DNA from: Anaerolineae bacterium
GTDB lineage: Bacteria > Chloroflexota > Anaerolineae > Anaerolineales > E44-bin32
Length of the DNA: 64,000 bases
Direction: 5' to 3'
Assembly: GCA_011174825.1 (NCBI GenBank)
Contig: DUEZ01000067.1
Location: forward strand, 1-64,000
The translations under genes and the position numbers were made by a program. A model generated the notes under the pieces. It was not told where the DNA came from, searched no databases, and was given only the letters and a program-made list of their open reading frames with translations. The first letter of the stretch is position 1; each line of letters opens with the position of its first letter. This document shows, piece after piece, positions 1-7,499 of this stretch.

Positions 1-47
1 CCGGTCTCCAAAACCGGGGGTTGTGGGTTCGAGTCCTACCTGGCCTG
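1..47 (+). tRNA. tRNA-Trp (CCA), 3' part
   Basis: Only the 3' part of the gene is inside the window. The anticodon arm shows loop bases with CCA (bases 8-10), which reads UGG. A five-pair T arm (23-27 with 35-39) encloses the loop TTCGAGT. The acceptor 3' strand is 40-46 with discriminator G47. The genome does not encode CCA after it (bases read CCT), so CCA would be added by nucleotidyltransferase. A tRNA-Trp immediately before secE is a common bacterial arrangement. Confidence 0.9.
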
Positions 48-60
48 CCTGATCGGAGCG

Positions 61-84
61 CGACGCCGGCCTTAGACGGCGTCG
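61..84 (+). terminator. Hairpin between tRNA-Trp and secE
   Basis: Eight-base arms CGACGCCG and CGGCGTCG enclose a short loop. No clear T-run follows, so it may be a processing hairpin rather than an efficient terminator. It separates the tRNA from secE. Confidence 0.4.
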
Positions 85-106
85 CTTGATCTGAAGGAGA
101 TTTTGA

Positions 107-328
107 GTGGCGAAATCGAAAGCCAGAGCGAAAAGACGACCGAATATTATCGTTCGTTTGTTGCGAGAGACTGTGGCGGAGTTGCGTAAAGTGAACTGGC
201 CGACACGTCAGGAAGCTACACAACTCACCCTTCTCGTATTGCTGGTCATCTTTATCATGAGTTCATTGTTAGGCGTGCTGGACTTTCTTTTCTCTAAGCT
301 CTTTGGTTTCATCGTGACCCTTGGATAA
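107..328 (+). CDS. secE: Preprotein translocase subunit SecE
   Basis: This 73-residue protein has the short bacterial SecE form: a basic N-terminal stretch, the conserved amphipathic segment with ELRKVNWPTRQE (about residues 25-36), then one transmembrane helix. SecE clamps the SecY channel in the inner membrane. It starts at GTG 107, preceded by AAGGAG. Its place directly before nusG and the ribosomal protein genes is the standard bacterial order and supports the call. Confidence 0.95.
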   Translation: MAKSKARAKRRPNIIVRLLRETVAELRKVNWPTRQEATQLTLLVLLVIFIMSSLLGVLDFLFSKLFGFIVTLG

Positions 329-415
329 TAATAACCGGAGGAACTGAGATTTTTGTGGCCGGATAGAAATAAGCGATCATTGTTCCTGTGCTAGTCGAGT
401 GGACGGATTTGTCGA

Positions 416-1462
416 ATGAGTGAGAAAGATAACGAAACCCTGGAAAACCAACAGGAGTTTGAATTGGAGAGCGATCCTGCCTCCCCTGAGGAGGCGATTA
501 TCACCGCGGAAGCAGATAGCACTGTTGGGGATACTGATCCAGGAGAGGAAACACAGGTGGAGATGGTCACGGATACCGCTGAAGAATCCTCCTCACCCGA
601 GGAGGAGACCGCTGTTTCTGACGATCCCGTTTCCGAGGCAGAGATCTCAGATGAAGCACCCCAGGTCGAAGAGGTCGACGAGATCTCCCCGGAGGGAGAT
701 GAGGCCGCTCCTGTGGTGATAGAACAAGAACCAGAATTGATCGCGGAAGCGAAAGTTGAAGCGTTAGCAGAGGGTGCCGAGGACTTTGCTGATGTTGAAC
801 CCCTTCCTGATGATGGGGAGCCTGAAGACATCCTGCCTGTTGAAGAGAGCGACTCGCTCGAGGAGCCCTCCGTAGAGGTTGAGGCGGAGCTAGGCCAAGA
901 GTTAGTGACACCCGCTGTGCGTGTGGAAGAGTCTGATGACGATCGCTTGTGGTATGTGGTTCATTGCTACTCGGGTTATGAGAATAAAGTGCGTCACAAC
1001 CTGGAACAGCGAATCGAAACGATGGGGATGAAGTCGAAGATCTTTGATGTCGTTGTGCCCACCGAGGAAGAGATCGAGATCAAGGATGGTAAACGCCGGA
1101 CGGTGGAGCGTCGAGTGTTCCCCGGTTACATTCTTGTACAGATGATCATGGATGAAGATTCCTGGTACGTTGTGCGGAACACACCCGGGGTGACAGGTTT
1201 CGTGGGTATGGGAAACGAGCCCACACCTCTTCGGCCGGAAGAGGTGAGCCAGATAGTGAAGCGCATGGAGGCCGACGCCCCCCGCATCAAGGTCACCTAT
1301 AAGCTAGGACAAAAGGTTCGTATTATCGATGGTCCTTTCAACGATTTCATCGGCACCGTTTCCGATATCGATATGGAACGCGCGAAAGTGCGCGTGATGG
1401 TGTCTTTCTTTGGTAGGGAGACACCGGTGGAACTTGATTTTCTACAGGTAGAGAAAGCTTAA
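416..1462 (+). CDS. nusG: Transcription termination/antitermination factor NusG with a long acidic N-terminal extension
   Basis: NusG binds RNA polymerase and couples it to Rho or the ribosome. The core (about residues 174-348) has the NGN domain beginning with LWYVVHCYSGYENKV, the RVFPGYILVQM motif, and a C-terminal KOW domain (GQKVRIIDGPFNDFIGTV). The first ~170 residues are extremely rich in Glu and Asp and look disordered. Usual NusG is about 180 residues, so this protein is nearly double. The Shine-Dalgarno sequence before ATG 416 is weak. The frame is open and without interruption from the acidic part into the core, and no good start is seen just before the core, so I take the extension as real. 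It follows secE and precedes rplK, the standard order. Confidence 0.93.
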   Translation: MSEKDNETLENQQEFELESDPASPEEAIITAEADSTVGDTDPGEETQVEMVTDTAEESSSPEEETAVSDDPVSEAEISDEAPQVEEVDEISPEGDEAAPVVIEQEPELIAEAKVEALAEGAEDFADVEPLPDDGEPEDILPVEESDSLEEPSVEVEAELGQELVTPAVRVEESDDDRLWYVVHCYSGYENKVRHNLEQRIETMGMKSKIFDVVVPTEEEIEIKDGKRRTVERRVFPGYILVQMIMDEDSWYVVRNTPGVTGFVGMGNEPTPLRPEEVSQIVKRMEADAPRIKVTYKLGQKVRIIDGPFNDFIGTVSDIDMERAKVRVMVSFFGRETPVELDFLQVEKA

Positions 1463-1533
1463 TGGTGGATATCGTTTCACCCGTGTGGGAGAGTGGTTAA
1501 ATCACTCGCTAATACCACAAAAGGAGAGTAGCA

Positions 1534-1959
1534 GTGGCGAAGAAGTTAAAAGTGGAACTAAAGCTGCAAATTGAAGCGGGAAAAGCTAATCCCGCACCGC
1601 CGATAGGCCCAGCGTTGGCTCCACATGGCATCAATTTAATGGCGTTCTGTAAGGAGTACAATGCTCGCACTTCCAGCAAGGTGGGCGAGATTATCCCAGC
1701 TGAGATCAGCATATACACGGATGGATCCTTCACCTTTGTCTTAAAGACCCCTCCAACGGCGGTCTTACTGCGTAAAGCGGCCGGCATTGAAAAAGGATCA
1801 GCCGAGCCTAATCGTGAGAAGGTTGGCACCGTCACCAGGGACCAGATCCAAGAGATCGCAGAGATCAAGATGAAGGATCTCAACGCTATTGATCTCGAAG
1901 GTGCTATGCGGCAGATCGAAGGTACGGCACGCAATATGGGGATCGTGGTTGAGAATTAA
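1534..1959 (+). CDS. rplK: Large ribosomal subunit protein uL11
   Basis: This 141-residue protein matches L11 in length and motifs: [20 protein letters not shown] at the N-terminus, [21 protein letters not shown], and a C-terminal rRNA-binding part ending near GTARNMGI. L11 sits at the GTPase-associated centre of the 50S subunit. It starts at GTG 1534 after AAGGAGAG. It lies in the nusG-rplK-rplA order. Confidence 0.97.
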   Translation: MAKKLKVELKLQIEAGKANPAPPIGPALAPHGINLMAFCKEYNARTSSKVGEIIPAEISIYTDGSFTFVLKTPPTAVLLRKAAGIEKGSAEPNREKVGTVTRDQIQEIAEIKMKDLNAIDLEGAMRQIEGTARNMGIVVEN

Positions 1960-2013
1960 AGTTTTGTGGGAGGGTTGGCTTGGTTCAGCCCGTTAACACC
2001 ACGAGGAGAGAAA

Positions 2014-2718
2014 ATGCCAAAGCACGGTAAAAAGTATCGAGAGGCGATTGAAAAAATCGATCGCAACAGATTCTACCCACCAGAGGAAGCCTTGCGCCTA
2101 GCTAAGGAGACTTCCTTCACCCGTTTTGATGGAACCATCGAGGTGCATGTCCGTCTAGGCGTGGATCCACGACACGCTGATCAACAAGTACGCGACACAG
2201 TCATGTTGCCTCACGGACTTGGGAAAACCGTGCGCATTCTGGCTTTTGCTGAAGGCGACGGTGCCCGGCTTTCTAAGGAGGCCGGAGCAGACTACATCGC
2301 CGATGAGGAGACCATCCAACGTATCCAGGATGGTTGGGTGGATTTCGATGCTTCAGTGGCAACACCGAGCATGATGAGTAAAGTGGGTAGGTTAGGTAAA
2401 ATTCTTGGCCCTCGGGGTCTAATGCCGAACCCTAAAGCGGGCACTGTTGTCCAAGAAGAAGACCTGCCGCGAGTGATTCAGGAGTTGAAAGCTGGGCGGG
2501 TGGAGTTCCGTATCGACAAGACGGCCAATTTACATGTGCCGATTGGTAAAGCTTCCTTTGACACCCAAAGCCTGTACGAGAATATGGCGGCTCTAATGGA
2601 TGTGATCAATCGAGCCCGTCCCGCTTCATCAAAAGGAACCTACATCCGCAGGGTGACCGTAACCAGCACGATGGGACCAGGGATTCGGATCGATCCGATC
2701 GAAGCCCAAGCGATGTGA
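2014..2718 (+). CDS. rplA: Large ribosomal subunit protein uL1
   Basis: L1 forms the mobile L1 stalk at the E site. The 234-residue length equals the usual size. Motifs include [12 protein letters not shown] at the start and [19 protein letters not shown] near residue 125-143. An in-frame ATG at 1966 would add 16 residues unlike any L1. ATG 2014 is preceded by GAGGAGAG and gives the normal N-terminus, so I use it. It is followed by the L10 leader. Confidence 0.97.
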   Translation: MPKHGKKYREAIEKIDRNRFYPPEEALRLAKETSFTRFDGTIEVHVRLGVDPRHADQQVRDTVMLPHGLGKTVRILAFAEGDGARLSKEAGADYIADEETIQRIQDGWVDFDASVATPSMMSKVGRLGKILGPRGLMPNPKAGTVVQEEDLPRVIQELKAGRVEFRIDKTANLHVPIGKASFDTQSLYENMAALMDVINRARPASSKGTYIRRVTVTSTMGPGIRIDPIEAQAM

Positions 2719-2754
2719 GGGAGTGAAATCTATCTACGTCCCTGAATGACTGTA

Positions 2755-2911
2755 ATCAAAAGGGACAAGCTTTGCTAGAGACAGCAGGCGCCATAAGCGT
2801 GAAACGGCTTAATATCCTGCCGAAGCAAAGACCAGTGGATTGTGCTCTGTAAGAGCCAACACCTTGTGTGAGTCTTTGCGGCGGCGTTATGCGTCAAGCA
2901 AAGACTTTTTT
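2755..2911 (+). promoter_or_regulatory. Ribosomal protein L10 leader RNA
   Basis: The interval before rplJ has the expected position and architecture of an L10 leader, the autogenous binding site for the L10-L12 complex. Three complementary octamers are visible: GCAAAGAC (2825-2832), GTCTTTGC (2872-2879) and GCAAAGAC (2898-2905). The middle copy can pair with the first (antiterminator) or the third (terminator). I infer that L10(L12) binding chooses between the two folds. Confidence 0.8.
2872..2911 (+). terminator. Attenuator terminator in the L10 leader
   Basis: GTCTTTGC at 2872-2879 pairs with GCAAAGAC at 2898-2905, followed at once by six T residues (2906-2911). This is an intrinsic terminator that would stop transcription just before rplJ. 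Confidence 0.85.
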
Positions 2912-2932
2912 GTTGAAGGGAGGTGAGAGGCT

Positions 2933-3469
2933 TTGGCTATCTCAAAAGAACGTAAGCAGGCACTCGTGACACAGTACAAAGAACTGTTGAGCAGTAATTC
3001 GGCATTGATCATGACGGCTTACTCCGGGTTAAGCGTGAAGGAGATTCAAGGTCTGCGATCCAAAATTCGAGACGCCGGGGGTAGCTTTCACATCGTTAAG
3101 AACAATCTGGTTGAGCGGGCTTTTAATGAAGTTGGTGTACCTTTTCCGGAGGGTTCCCTGATGGGCCCAACGGCTATCGGTTTCAGCTCCGAGGATATCC
3201 TTGCGGTGGCGAAGGCGATCGTCGATCTTGCCCGTGAAGTTGAATTCGTTCAAGTGAAGGGCGCAGTGATCGATGGTGTGATATACGACGACAGTCAGGT
3301 GATGCAACTGGCTGATTTACCGCCTCTTCCGGTGGTGCAGGCTCAGTTGCTTCGTGTTATCCAAACTCCTGCTCGTCAGCTAGCCGGAGTGTTGAGCGGC
3401 TCGGCACGTCAACTGGTCAATGTATTAAAGGCATATTCGGAAACTGAAGCTGCACCGGCTCAAGTGTAA
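2933..3469 (+). CDS. rplJ: Large ribosomal subunit protein uL10
   Basis: L10 is the base of the ribosomal stalk and carries L7/L12 dimers. The 178-residue protein has the typical N-terminal rRNA-binding part (ERKQALVTQYKELL; TAYSGLSVKEIQGLRSKIR; FHIVKNNL) and the C-terminal helix region that binds L12 (ARQLAGVLSGSARQLVNVL). It starts at TTG 2933, just after GGGAGGTGAG. Its level is probably set by the leader upstream. Confidence 0.96.
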   Translation: MAISKERKQALVTQYKELLSSNSALIMTAYSGLSVKEIQGLRSKIRDAGGSFHIVKNNLVERAFNEVGVPFPEGSLMGPTAIGFSSEDILAVAKAIVDLAREVEFVQVKGAVIDGVIYDDSQVMQLADLPPLPVVQAQLLRVIQTPARQLAGVLSGSARQLVNVLKAYSETEAAPAQV

Positions 3470-3678
3470 TGAAAACGAATCTGGATTGAATGTCGGAAAA
3501 TAGATAAAGCTACGGAAGGAATCGTGGTTTGTGGTGAAAGAAACCCGGCTGCATGGAAGAGAAGGTTTATTGTGGCGTATATACAAAGATCACACACTAT
3601 AAGCACTCTTTCTCGCAATGATTGCAGCACTTCTAACAGATACATCAATCATCAAGTAAGAAAAGGAGAACGATTGCA

Positions 3679-4059
3679 ATGGCCGATCTAAAGAAGTTAG
3701 CGAAGGATTTAAGTAAACTCACTGTCATCGAAGCAGCAGAGCTAACCAAGATGCTGGAGGAGGAGTGGGGTGTTTCAGCAGCCGCTCCCGTAGCTGTTGC
3801 CGCTGCTGCTGGAGCAGCTCCAACCGTGGGCGAAGAAGTTGAAGAGAAGACAGAGTTCGACATCATCCTCAAGGATGTCGGACCGAAGAAAATTGATGTC
3901 ATCAAGGTCGTCCGACAGATCACTCAGCTTGGCTTGAAGGATGCCAAAGAGTTGGCTGAAACTCCAGGCGCTAAAGTGCTCGAGCAGGTGGGCAAGGAAT
4001 CTGCACAGGATGCGAAGAGTAAACTCGAAGGTGCTGGTGCAACTGTTGAGCTAGCTTAG
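3679..4059 (+). CDS. rplL: Large ribosomal subunit protein bL12 (L7/L12)
   Basis: The 126-residue protein has the N-terminal dimerisation part ([20 protein letters not shown]), an Ala-rich hinge around residues 35-52, and the C-terminal factor-binding domain with [22 protein letters not shown]12 recruits translational GTPases. AAGGAG lies before ATG 3679. The 209 bases between rplJ and rplL show no gene or clear structure. Confidence 0.97.
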   Translation: MADLKKLAKDLSKLTVIEAAELTKMLEEEWGVSAAAPVAVAAAAGAAPTVGEEVEEKTEFDIILKDVGPKKIDVIKVVRQITQLGLKDAKELAETPGAKVLEQVGKESAQDAKSKLEGAGATVELA

Positions 4060-4100
4060 GTGACTCCACTGGAAAACGGTCAAGTGCGAGAATAGTACTG

Positions 4101-4162
4101 GTATATATGGGGCTATGGGCTGCGCTTGCACCCCCATATATACCCTTCTTACGCCTTTTTTA
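4101..4162 (+). terminator. Hairpin after rplL with T-run, member of a repeat family
   Basis: Twelve-base arms GTATATATGGGG (4101-4112) and CCCCATATATAC (4132-4143) are followed by CCTTCTTACG and TTTTTT, so the element may terminate the ribosomal protein operon. A similar hairpin with a similar tail (CCCTTCTTTAC, then TTTTTT) lies at 13807-13883, so it also belongs to a dispersed hairpin family. Confidence 0.6.
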
Positions 4163-4259
4163 AAGTACACGCTTAGATCCTGACTTCGGAGCCGCCTATT
4201 CATGGCGGCTCTGATGATTTCTTACCGGCTTATAGTATAGTGAACTCGGTGGGTAAGAT

Positions 4260-4517
4260 ATGAGTAAGCGAATCATAATTATTGAGGATGAAGAGCGTAT
4301 CCTCGATTTCTTAAGACGAGGTCTAAGTTACGAAGGGTACCAGGTCGAGACGGCTGTCGACGGATCCCAAGGCCTGATTGTGGCGTACGACACCTCACCA
4401 GATTTGGTAATCCTTGATTGGATGCTCCCGGAGGTTGTGCCCTCCAGGATGCTTGTCTTACTCTCCCGCTTGCCCTGGTGTCCTTGTCGCGTTGCCTGCT
4501 TCCGCTGGGCAGCTTAG
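4260..4517 (+). pseudogene. Truncated OmpR-type response regulator receiver
   Basis: The first 58 residues are a receiver domain: IIIIEDEERILDFLRRGLSY with the acidic pocket, then DLVILDWMLPE with the phospho-acceptor Asp (codon at 4416). After about 4431 the reading frame continues into sequence unlike any receiver and stops at 4517. No output domain or remaining receiver half is found nearby. The break coincides with the 3' side of the minus-strand transglycosylase gene. I infer an insertion or rearrangement cut the gene. It occupies the place where rpoB often follows rplL. Confidence 0.75.
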
Positions 4518-4534
4518 CTTGAGGCCATTCGAGT

Positions 4535-5311
4535 TTATCCTCCCAGTTCAGCAGAAGCTCGGCGACATAAATTTGCGCCACCGGCTGCCAGCCAGGCATC
4601 AAGTTGAGCGCTCCTCAGCTCGCCCTTGGAGATATCCTCGAGGATTCCCGTTCCCCATTGAACATACCGGCGCGTCTCAGGGGCCCAAGTGTTGGGATCC
4701 CGGTCAATTACTCCATGGCCTCCGTTATATCCAGCAAGAGCTAAGTCAATCTGACCGTTAGACAGATCGAGCGATCGCGCGAGATATGAAAGCCCTCTCA
4801 TCGCGTTGGTTTGTGGATCTAGGGGATCCTCTCCTTCCTTGAAGTGGAATGGCATCACCTGAAACAATCCTAACGCTCCCGCAGAGGAATGGACCCTCGG
4901 GTGACCGCAGGATTCGATCTGCATCACGAGTGCGATTAAATTCGGGTCGAGATCAAATTCAACGGCCCAATGAGAGATCTCTGCTGACCAAGTTCGGATT
5001 TGAGGGGTAAAAACGGGGGATATGCCGCCTGCGTCGTAAAGCACTTCAGATCGCCCGAACACCTCCTTGGGATCAGCATTCGAAGAGTTCGCCTGGTAAG
5101 GATTTTGTTGGGCTAGATTTACCAAACCAGACCGCAATGCTCCCCACGACCTCACGGAGGCAAGGATAAGAAGGAGGGTCAGAAGGGCGGGGACCCATCG
5201 AACGGGTGAGGATCGGGCGGCCGTCCGGAGGGGGATATCCAATGAGGTTGCGGTCGGACGGCCGCCCAGGTTGAGTTTGTTGTTGTAGATCCACTTTCGT
5301 CGCATGATCAC
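4535..5311 (-). CDS. Membrane-anchored lytic transglycosylase (SLT domain)
   Basis: The product is 258 residues. One hydrophobic segment near residues 38-54 would anchor it or act as a signal. The SLT domain spans about 110-215: DPNLIALVMQIESCG with catalytic Glu133, GALGLFQVMPFHF, and AGYNGGHG near 193. This family cleaves the peptidoglycan MurNAc-GlcNAc bond. Its start touches the end of the upstream membrane-protein gene (5312), so the two form an operon under the promoter near 6090. Such enzymes often serve conjugation systems, phage or cell-wall remodelling. The SOS-like control favours a mobile-element or stress role, which is inference. Confidence 0.88.
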   Translation of the reverse strand: MIMRRKWIYNNKLNLGGRPTATSLDIPLRTAARSSPVRWVPALLTLLLILASVRSWGALRSGLVNLAQQNPYQANSSNADPKEVFGRSEVLYDAGGISPVFTPQIRTWSAEISHWAVEFDLDPNLIALVMQIESCGHPRVHSSAGALGLFQVMPFHFKEGEDPLDPQTNAMRGLSYLARSLDLSNGQIDLALAGYNGGHGVIDRDPNTWAPETRRYVQWGTGILEDISKGELRSAQLDAWLAAGGANLCRRASAELGG

Positions 5312-6043
5312 TTATGGGCGTGCGCGAGGCTTCGCTTGCATTGGTTGCGGGCTGTACGTATGATCAGGACGAGGCGCAGGTTTTGGCGCAGGACGGATAG
5401 ATCTTGTAGAGTCAGTTGAGCGACGTGGAATGCTTGGCCTCATATGCGGAGTTGAGTTTTGTGGCTGCTGAAAACGAAGTAGAGAGCGAGAGGCTCTCTG
5501 TGGGAAGAGACGCTCTCCCGTCATTGTGAAGGTGCCGATGATGAGCACCCTAATCAACCAGACCAGGACGGCCACAAAGATGGGTACGCCGCTTACAAGC
5601 GATTCCCTTCCGAGCAACTCGTTGCCCAGTCCGTTATGACCGAGCAACGCTAATGAAACCGCCCACCAGGTCAACATCGCGTTCATCGTGGCAGCCAAGA
5701 ACCATGCACCTAAAAGGTACCAAACCGTAACAGAGTCCTTTCTCCCTTTCTCCGGGGTGAACAGGCGGGCGATACCAGCAAAGTCCATGCTGCAGAAGGC
5801 CAGAGCTAAGATGGTTGACCATCTTAACCCCGAAAATTGTAGGTCGCCGAGTAAATCGTTCAAGGCAAATTCGGTTGTGCTGTAATTGAAGATCTCAAAT
5901 GCAACCAGAGCACCGATGATGATGAAGCCGAAAATTGAGCCGCGTTGCAGGTGGATTCGTAAACGGTCAGTGAGCCATTGGCTGGCTGTTCCGATACCGA
6001 ACCTTGGTACAGTCGATTGGATATGGGGTGAAGTTGCGGACAT
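5312..6043 (-). CDS. Predicted four-helix membrane protein, SOS-type promoter
   Basis: I do not recognise the family. The 243-residue protein has about four transmembrane stretches (GSIFGFIIIGALVAFEIF; a middle helix near STILALAFC; WYLLGAWFLAATMNAM; PIFVAVLVWLIRVLIIG). A Pro/Arg-rich basic tail of about 45 residues follows. A longer frame opens at 6196, but ATG 6043 has AGGAGG seven bases upstream and lies downstream of a strong promoter, so I use 6043. It is directly followed by the transglycosylase gene. The pairing resembles a holin/lysin or a secretion-channel component with its wall hydrolase. Neither is proven. Confidence 0.75.
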   Translation of the reverse strand: MSATSPHIQSTVPRFGIGTASQWLTDRLRIHLQRGSIFGFIIIGALVAFEIFNYSTTEFALNDLLGDLQFSGLRWSTILALAFCSMDFAGIARLFTPEKGRKDSVTVWYLLGAWFLAATMNAMLTWWAVSLALLGHNGLGNELLGRESLVSGVPIFVAVLVWLIRVLIIGTFTMTGERLFPQRASRSLLRFQQPQNSTPHMRPSIPRRSTDSTRSIRPAPKPAPRPDHTYSPQPMQAKPRARP

Positions 6044-6059
6044 AGTGAGCCTCCTATAC

Positions 6060-6071
6060 GAACATATGTTC
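6060..6071 (-). promoter_or_regulatory. LexA-like operator, downstream copy
   Basis: GAACATATGTTC is a perfect 12-base palindrome of the GAAC-N4-GTTC form known for Gram-positive-type LexA. It lies just past the -10 element, near +6 to +17. Confidence 0.7.
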
Positions 6072-6082
6072 CATACATCGGC

Positions 6083-6111
6083 AGTATAGAACATTAGTTC
6101 TACTTTGTCAA
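6083..6111 (-). promoter_or_regulatory. Sigma-70-type promoter of the membrane protein/transglycosylase operon
   Basis: On the minus strand the -35 TTGACA (6106-6111) and -10 TATACT (6083-6088) are separated by exactly 17 bases. The start codon is at 6043. One LexA-like box fills the spacer. Confidence 0.85.
6089..6100 (-). promoter_or_regulatory. LexA-like operator in the promoter spacer
   Basis: GAAC-ATTA-GTTC lies between -35 and -10. Two such boxes 29 bases apart around one promoter are very unlikely by chance and predict tight SOS repression. Confidence 0.72.
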
Positions 6112-6228
6112 GAGGTACTGATGGGGCTCTAAAAAAGCGTTCGACGGCTCCAAAGTCACGGATGCGCGAAGTGGATTGAATTGTTTGGTTAATCACCTTT
6201 ACAAGCAGTGAAGTATGATCTACAACGC

Positions 6229-6293
6229 TGTAGGGGCGGGATTACCCCGCCCCTACAAGAAGTAAAGCACAATCTGCGACGGGTTCGCGAACC
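6229..6293. repeat. Two palindromic REP-like hairpins
   Basis: Arms TGTAGGGGCGGG (6229-6240) and CCCGCCCCTACA (6246-6257) form a hairpin. A second element holds GGTTCGCGAACC (6282-6293) followed by GCCCCTAC. Both use the GTAGGGGCGG theme. A related element lies at 34694-34718. The remainder of 6112-6403 shows no gene. Confidence 0.7.
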
Positions 6294-6403
6294 GCCCCTA
6301 CGCATTGTGGAAATCTCATAAACGCTCAACAGTGGATCTACAGCTGGGAAAGTTTAATAAGGTTTGGTGTGTTCATCTGATACGAGGCTATTGGGTGCTC
6401 AAA

Positions 6404-7321
6404 TCATCGCTCGGTGGATTTTTTCCAACTGCGTTGAGCTTGCTTTCCCCCGGTGTACGCCCAGATCAAGATCCCACCGATGACGATCATCGGTAGCATC
6501 ACCAAACCTGCTTCAGGTCCGAAGGTGCCTCCGGTAATTAAGACAGGTCCGATATTTGTTTGATGGATGATGGCAGTGAAGTTCAGACCACTCACAGGGA
6601 ATCCAAAGACAGTACCTTCAAAAAAATTCCATCCGATATGCAACCCGATGGAAAGCCATAGCCGCCCTGTGCGCACCCACCCATATGCCATGAAGAATCC
6701 TGCCCCCATTAAACCCAAGGTGGAAGCCAAAGAACTGTGAGGATTAGAGAGATGTTGAAGAGCGAATATCGCTGAGGAGATGATCAGAGCCCAAGTGAGG
6801 TTGATCCCTTCAATCAAGTTCTGAAGTCGGTACCCCCTAAAGAGCAATTCCTCGTAAAAACCGACGAAAATAAATGTCACCAAGACGCTGGTGATCGTTA
6901 TGAATGTGGTGGAAGAGAACTTCTCCCACATTATGCTATCGATACGCAACCAGCCGACACCCCATTCGAGGGCGAAGACTGAGCCCATCAGCAAGGCGGG
7001 TACGGTAAAACCAAAGGCCAAGTCACGGAATGAATGCGTATCCCATCCGAATCCCAATGAACGGAAGGTTCTCCGATCGAGGTATCGTCGAGCGATCCAC
7101 GTGGCCAGCGTAATGGCGATTAATTGGAGGAGAGCGATGAGTGGGAATTCATTGATTATCTCTTGAGAAACTAAATGGATGGCCTCGATGTAAAGGAAGT
7201 ATATGATGATGGCGACGAACTCGATGAGCAAGGTGTGTAATACAAGCCGCCAGCCAGCACGCAGGCGGGGTTCATCAGGTGAGACAAAAAGTCGTCTTAA
7301 AAATGAGCGGAAGGACTGCAT
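6404..7321 (-). CDS. CPBP-family intramembrane metalloprotease
   Basis: The protein has about eight hydrophobic segments and the CPBP (Abi, Rce1-like) motifs in order: EELLFRGYR (motif 1, paired Glu plus Arg), FALQHLSNP (motif 2) and SIGLHIGWNF (motif 3). These provide the metal-binding Glu and His residues within the membrane. Substrates in this family include prenylated or signalling peptides but none is evident here. The start is uncertain: ATG 7369 gives 16 extra residues, and I prefer ATG 7321 because the first part looks non-conserved. It is a single gene diverging from the glycosyltransferase at 7500. Confidence 0.88.
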   Translation of the reverse strand: MQSFRSFLRRLFVSPDEPRLRAGWRLVLHTLLIEFVAIIIYFLYIEAIHLVSQEIINEFPLIALLQLIAITLATWIARRYLDRRTFRSLGFGWDTHSFRDLAFGFTVPALLMGSVFALEWGVGWLRIDSIMWEKFSSTTFITITSVLVTFIFVGFYEELLFRGYRLQNLIEGINLTWALIISSAIFALQHLSNPHSSLASTLGLMGAGFFMAYGWVRTGRLWLSIGLHIGWNFFEGTVFGFPVSGLNFTAIIHQTNIGPVLITGGTFGPEAGLVMLPMIVIGGILIWAYTGGKQAQRSWKKSTER

Positions 7322-7499
7322 TGTTAATAAATTTGTGGAGGACTTACTTGTGTCCACATGCCGGAGCAATGGATGGTCAGATGGTGATAGTATAATATGT
7401 TAAACATCATTCTGTGGACGTACGAACAGCGTTTCTCGTCTCCTTCTTCACCACACTTTCATCGAAACCACCTCACTGAACTGACAGACTGGACTGCAG

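Noticed and set aside
391..831. Long Ser-rich frame on the minus strand opposite the acidic part of nusG
   Set aside because: It is the complement of Glu/Asp codon runs. It has no start signal or recognisable domain.
7388..7396. TATAAT as the promoter of the glycosyltransferase at 7500
   Set aside because: No -35 at the right distance on either strand.
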